Source of the DNA: an uncultured Ectothiorhodospiraceae bacterium
Lineage (GTDB): Bacteria > Pseudomonadota > Gammaproteobacteria > UBA6429 > Thiohalophilaceae
Direction of reading: 5' to 3'
DNA length: 64,000 nt
Assembly: GCA_947259575.1 (NCBI GenBank)
Contig: CAMYMU010000001.1
Coordinates: forward strand, 1 to 64,000
Shown: in pieces, positions 62,527 through 64,000 of the stretch
How positions within the stretch are numbered: the first letter of the stretch is position 1
Layout of the letters: every line of letters begins with the position of its first letter
Translations under genes and position numbers: made by a program
The notes under the pieces: generated by a model
Seen by the model: only the letters and a program-made list of their open reading frames with translations
Databases searched by the model: none
What the model was told of the DNA's origin: nothing

Positions 62527-63534
62527 TTACAAGCCCGGACAAATCCCATCAATAAGTAAAGAGTTCACTTCATTACTAATAGTTTGTTCTGGCACTCCGT
62601 AGAGATGTATCTCAACCCCCGTCACGATAGCTTCTTTGGGTAGTTCAAATGGGTACTCGATTACCGACCAGCCTTCTCCTGCAATTTCAAATTTCTCTCT
62701 GAAGATGTTTTTAAATATGGTGCTGGTTTTTTTGCTACCTATCTTATAATGCACTTCGGGCAATATCTGAATCGGGATTTTGCTGGTAGCGACCCGAAAG
62801 TTGATCGCGCTTATGTTTTGCCATTCTTGTTTGCTGCTTAAATCCGGTGATTTTACCGAAAAAGTCCAGTGCGGGTCTTTACTCATTTGGTTGCTGGTCT
62901 TGGGGAAGCACTCGCTTGAGATCGGCACAAACAGGCTGCCACCTTCAGTGGTTTGATTTAGTTTTGCCGGCCAGCTGGTGTTTACGAAAAATAATCCGGG
63001 ACAGGTTGTTGTGCTTACGGGCTCTTCGCGGGCTTCAATGAAGACGTGGCTACTACCCCAGCCCATCACATCTTCATCTTTATTGTCGAAGTTGAAGCAA
63101 TTGCCCGCAAGTGTGTCATGGACCTTAAAATCGTGGGTCAGAGTTTTAGTTGCAAAGCCTGTATTAATACCTAGAAAAAATTTCTGCGCTGGTATATCTA
63201 TGAGTAATCGATAGTGTCCTGAAGGTAAGTTTTCAACATCTATGTTGTACTGGTTTTTGTTTTTTGCGTCGACCTTAACACTAACTGGGTAGCTTAGTGC
63301 TGAATTGTATTTGTCGTAAACGTGTGCTGGCGGTAACCGGTCCTCGGCTAACAAACCTTCCGTCGTTGTTAAAGTGAACGACACTTTTTGGTACGCCTCA
63401 TTTCTATCCGATAACTGTTTTATAGTTGCAGAGACGGCAGTCTGACTGCATGAGCTGATTGCAGCACAACTTAGCAACAATAAACTAATATGCAGTAGGT
63501 TTCTAATCTTTAGAGTCTTGTTCATGTGATCCAT
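62527..63534 (-). CDS. Probable lipoprotein (335 aa), unknown function
   Basis: The N-terminus is MDHMNKTLKIRN followed by a hydrophobic core (LLHISLLLLSCAAISSC). Cys29 in ISSC fits the lipobox well; Cys23 in LLSC is an alternative. The mature part is a secreted beta-rich protein with several cysteines (GNCFNFDNKD, TTTCPGLF, SSECFPK) and ends LIDGICPGL. No known family was recognised. The start could also be Met4 (63525). It overlaps the 3' end of the upstream TerC/PGPGW gene by 32 bases, so the two are probably co-transcribed. Confidence 0.75.
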   Translation of the reverse strand: MDHMNKTLKIRNLLHISLLLLSCAAISSCSQTAVSATIKQLSDRNEAYQKVSFTLTTTEGLLAEDRLPPAHVYDKYNSALSYPVSVKVDAKNKNQYNIDVENLPSGHYRLLIDIPAQKFFLGINTGFATKTLTHDFKVHDTLAGNCFNFDNKDEDVMGWGSSHVFIEAREEPVSTTTCPGLFFVNTSWPAKLNQTTEGGSLFVPISSECFPKTSNQMSKDPHWTFSVKSPDLSSKQEWQNISAINFRVATSKIPIQILPEVHYKIGSKKTSTIFKNIFREKFEIAGEGWSVIEYPFELPKEAIVTGVEIHLYGVPEQTISNEVNSLLIDGICPGL

Positions 63535-64000
63535 CAGTTTCTGACTTGTCCCGGTTAAAAAAAGCCTTTGACTCTTTACCGTAATGTATAAATTTATGTT
63601 TCACTTTTTTTAGAAGTACGCGTGCCCAGACAAATTCGCTGGCCAGGATAGCAAGTCCTGCAGGGATAACGATGATAGCAGGCCCAGGCGTCACAATAAA
63701 AATAATTCCTATAATTAAAACGCTTACCCCAATCAGGGTAATGATGATTCGTCTAAAGCCAGTGTACGTTATTAAGTATAGTTTACCAAAGTTATCCAGT
63801 ATCGGATAATTTGGAAGTTGACCTCGATCACGATGTAGTAGCGAATAAATAACACCAATTAATAAAATTGAGCTGGTGACAAGCAGAGTAAGTGCCGAAT
63901 CAACGGGGTAATAATTTGCTAGTAACATTTTGAGGCTTAGTAAAATCAGAATAACAATTAATGTGATTTTGATATAGCGTAATTGTTGTAAGGCCGTTGC
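63503..64000 (-). CDS. TerC-like membrane protein with C-terminal PGPGW region, partial
   Basis: The reading frame continues without a stop to the right edge, so the N-terminus lies outside the window. The visible first 24 codons (LQQLRYIKITLIVILILLSL) followed by KMLLANYYPVDSALTLLV resemble the end of a TerC/Alx-type membrane protein. The next part, with VTPGPAIIVIPAGLAILASE, matches the PGPGW putative transmembrane family, and a polar tail (KSETDGSHEQDSKD) ends the protein. An ATG at 63928 exists but is likely internal. Function unknown; TerC relatives are linked to metal-ion export. Confidence 0.72.
   Translation of the reverse strand, partial: ATALQQLRYIKITLIVILILLSLKMLLANYYPVDSALTLLVTSSILLIGVIYSLLHRDRGQLPNYPILDNFGKLYLITYTGFRRIIITLIGVSVLIIGIIFIVTPGPAIIVIPAGLAILASEFVWARVLLKKVKHKFIHYGKESKAFFNRDKSETDGSHEQDSKD

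Overview
The window is a chromosomal segment of a gammaproteobacterium with moderate GC. The right half (about 39.3-62 kb) reproduces the gene order I know from Pseudomonas and, in large part, E. coli: queG / nnr-tsaE-amiC-mutL-miaA-hfq-hflX-hflK-hflC-DUF2065-hisZ-purA-tRNA-Leu-rnr-rlmB-(secreted protein)-rpsF-rpsR-rplI-dnaB-alr. hisZ and the tRNA-Leu between purA and rnr fit the Pseudomonas-like arrangement. The species cannot be named from sequence alone. glcDEF, a glyoxylate-family aminotransferase, a RegA-type redox regulator and FNR-type boxes suggest a metabolically flexible, possibly facultative or autotrophic bacterium; that is inference.

Region 1 (0-4.7 kb): a partial large protein of a conserved uncharacterised family, an orphan acidic protein, a two-domain rhodanese and, divergently, a class V aminotransferase. 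Region 2 (4.7-15 kb): an acyl-CoA synthetase followed by a 950-residue ACP + fatty-acyl adenylating + PlsC acyltransferase fusion, preceded by a perfect FNR-type box. Next come ppsA and its regulator ppsR (divergent) and htpG with a consensus sigma-32 promoter. Region 3 (15-21 kb): a large hybrid histidine kinase, a DUF3301 protein, a PilZ protein, an unlisted 34-residue membrane protein with its own perfect FNR-type box, CheX and BolA. Region 4 (21-29.5 kb): polyphosphate kinase and exopolyphosphatase (convergent), and the glycolate oxidase genes glcDEF.

Region 5 (29.5-39.3 kb): Hsp15, a Nudix hydrolase, a thioredoxin, a Cys-cluster protein, a HerA-like ATPase, an MscS channel, molybdenum cofactor genes (moeA, mobA, mobB) and a TlpA-like thioredoxin. 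This region shows decay: a beta-barrel gene lacks its 5' part and abuts a RegA/ActR response regulator carrying a one-base frameshift in its receiver domain. Region 6 (39.3-62 kb) is the syntenic housekeeping block above. Region 7 (62-64 kb) holds a single-pass membrane protein, a lipoprotein and the 3' part of a TerC-like/PGPGW membrane protein running off the window.

No insertion sequence, CRISPR array, prophage or integron was seen. The best candidates for undescribed biology are the FNR-boxed 34-residue membrane protein, the FNR-boxed acyl activation/transfer pair with its three-function fusion, a 58-residue small protein near queG, and the uncharacterised family at the left edge.
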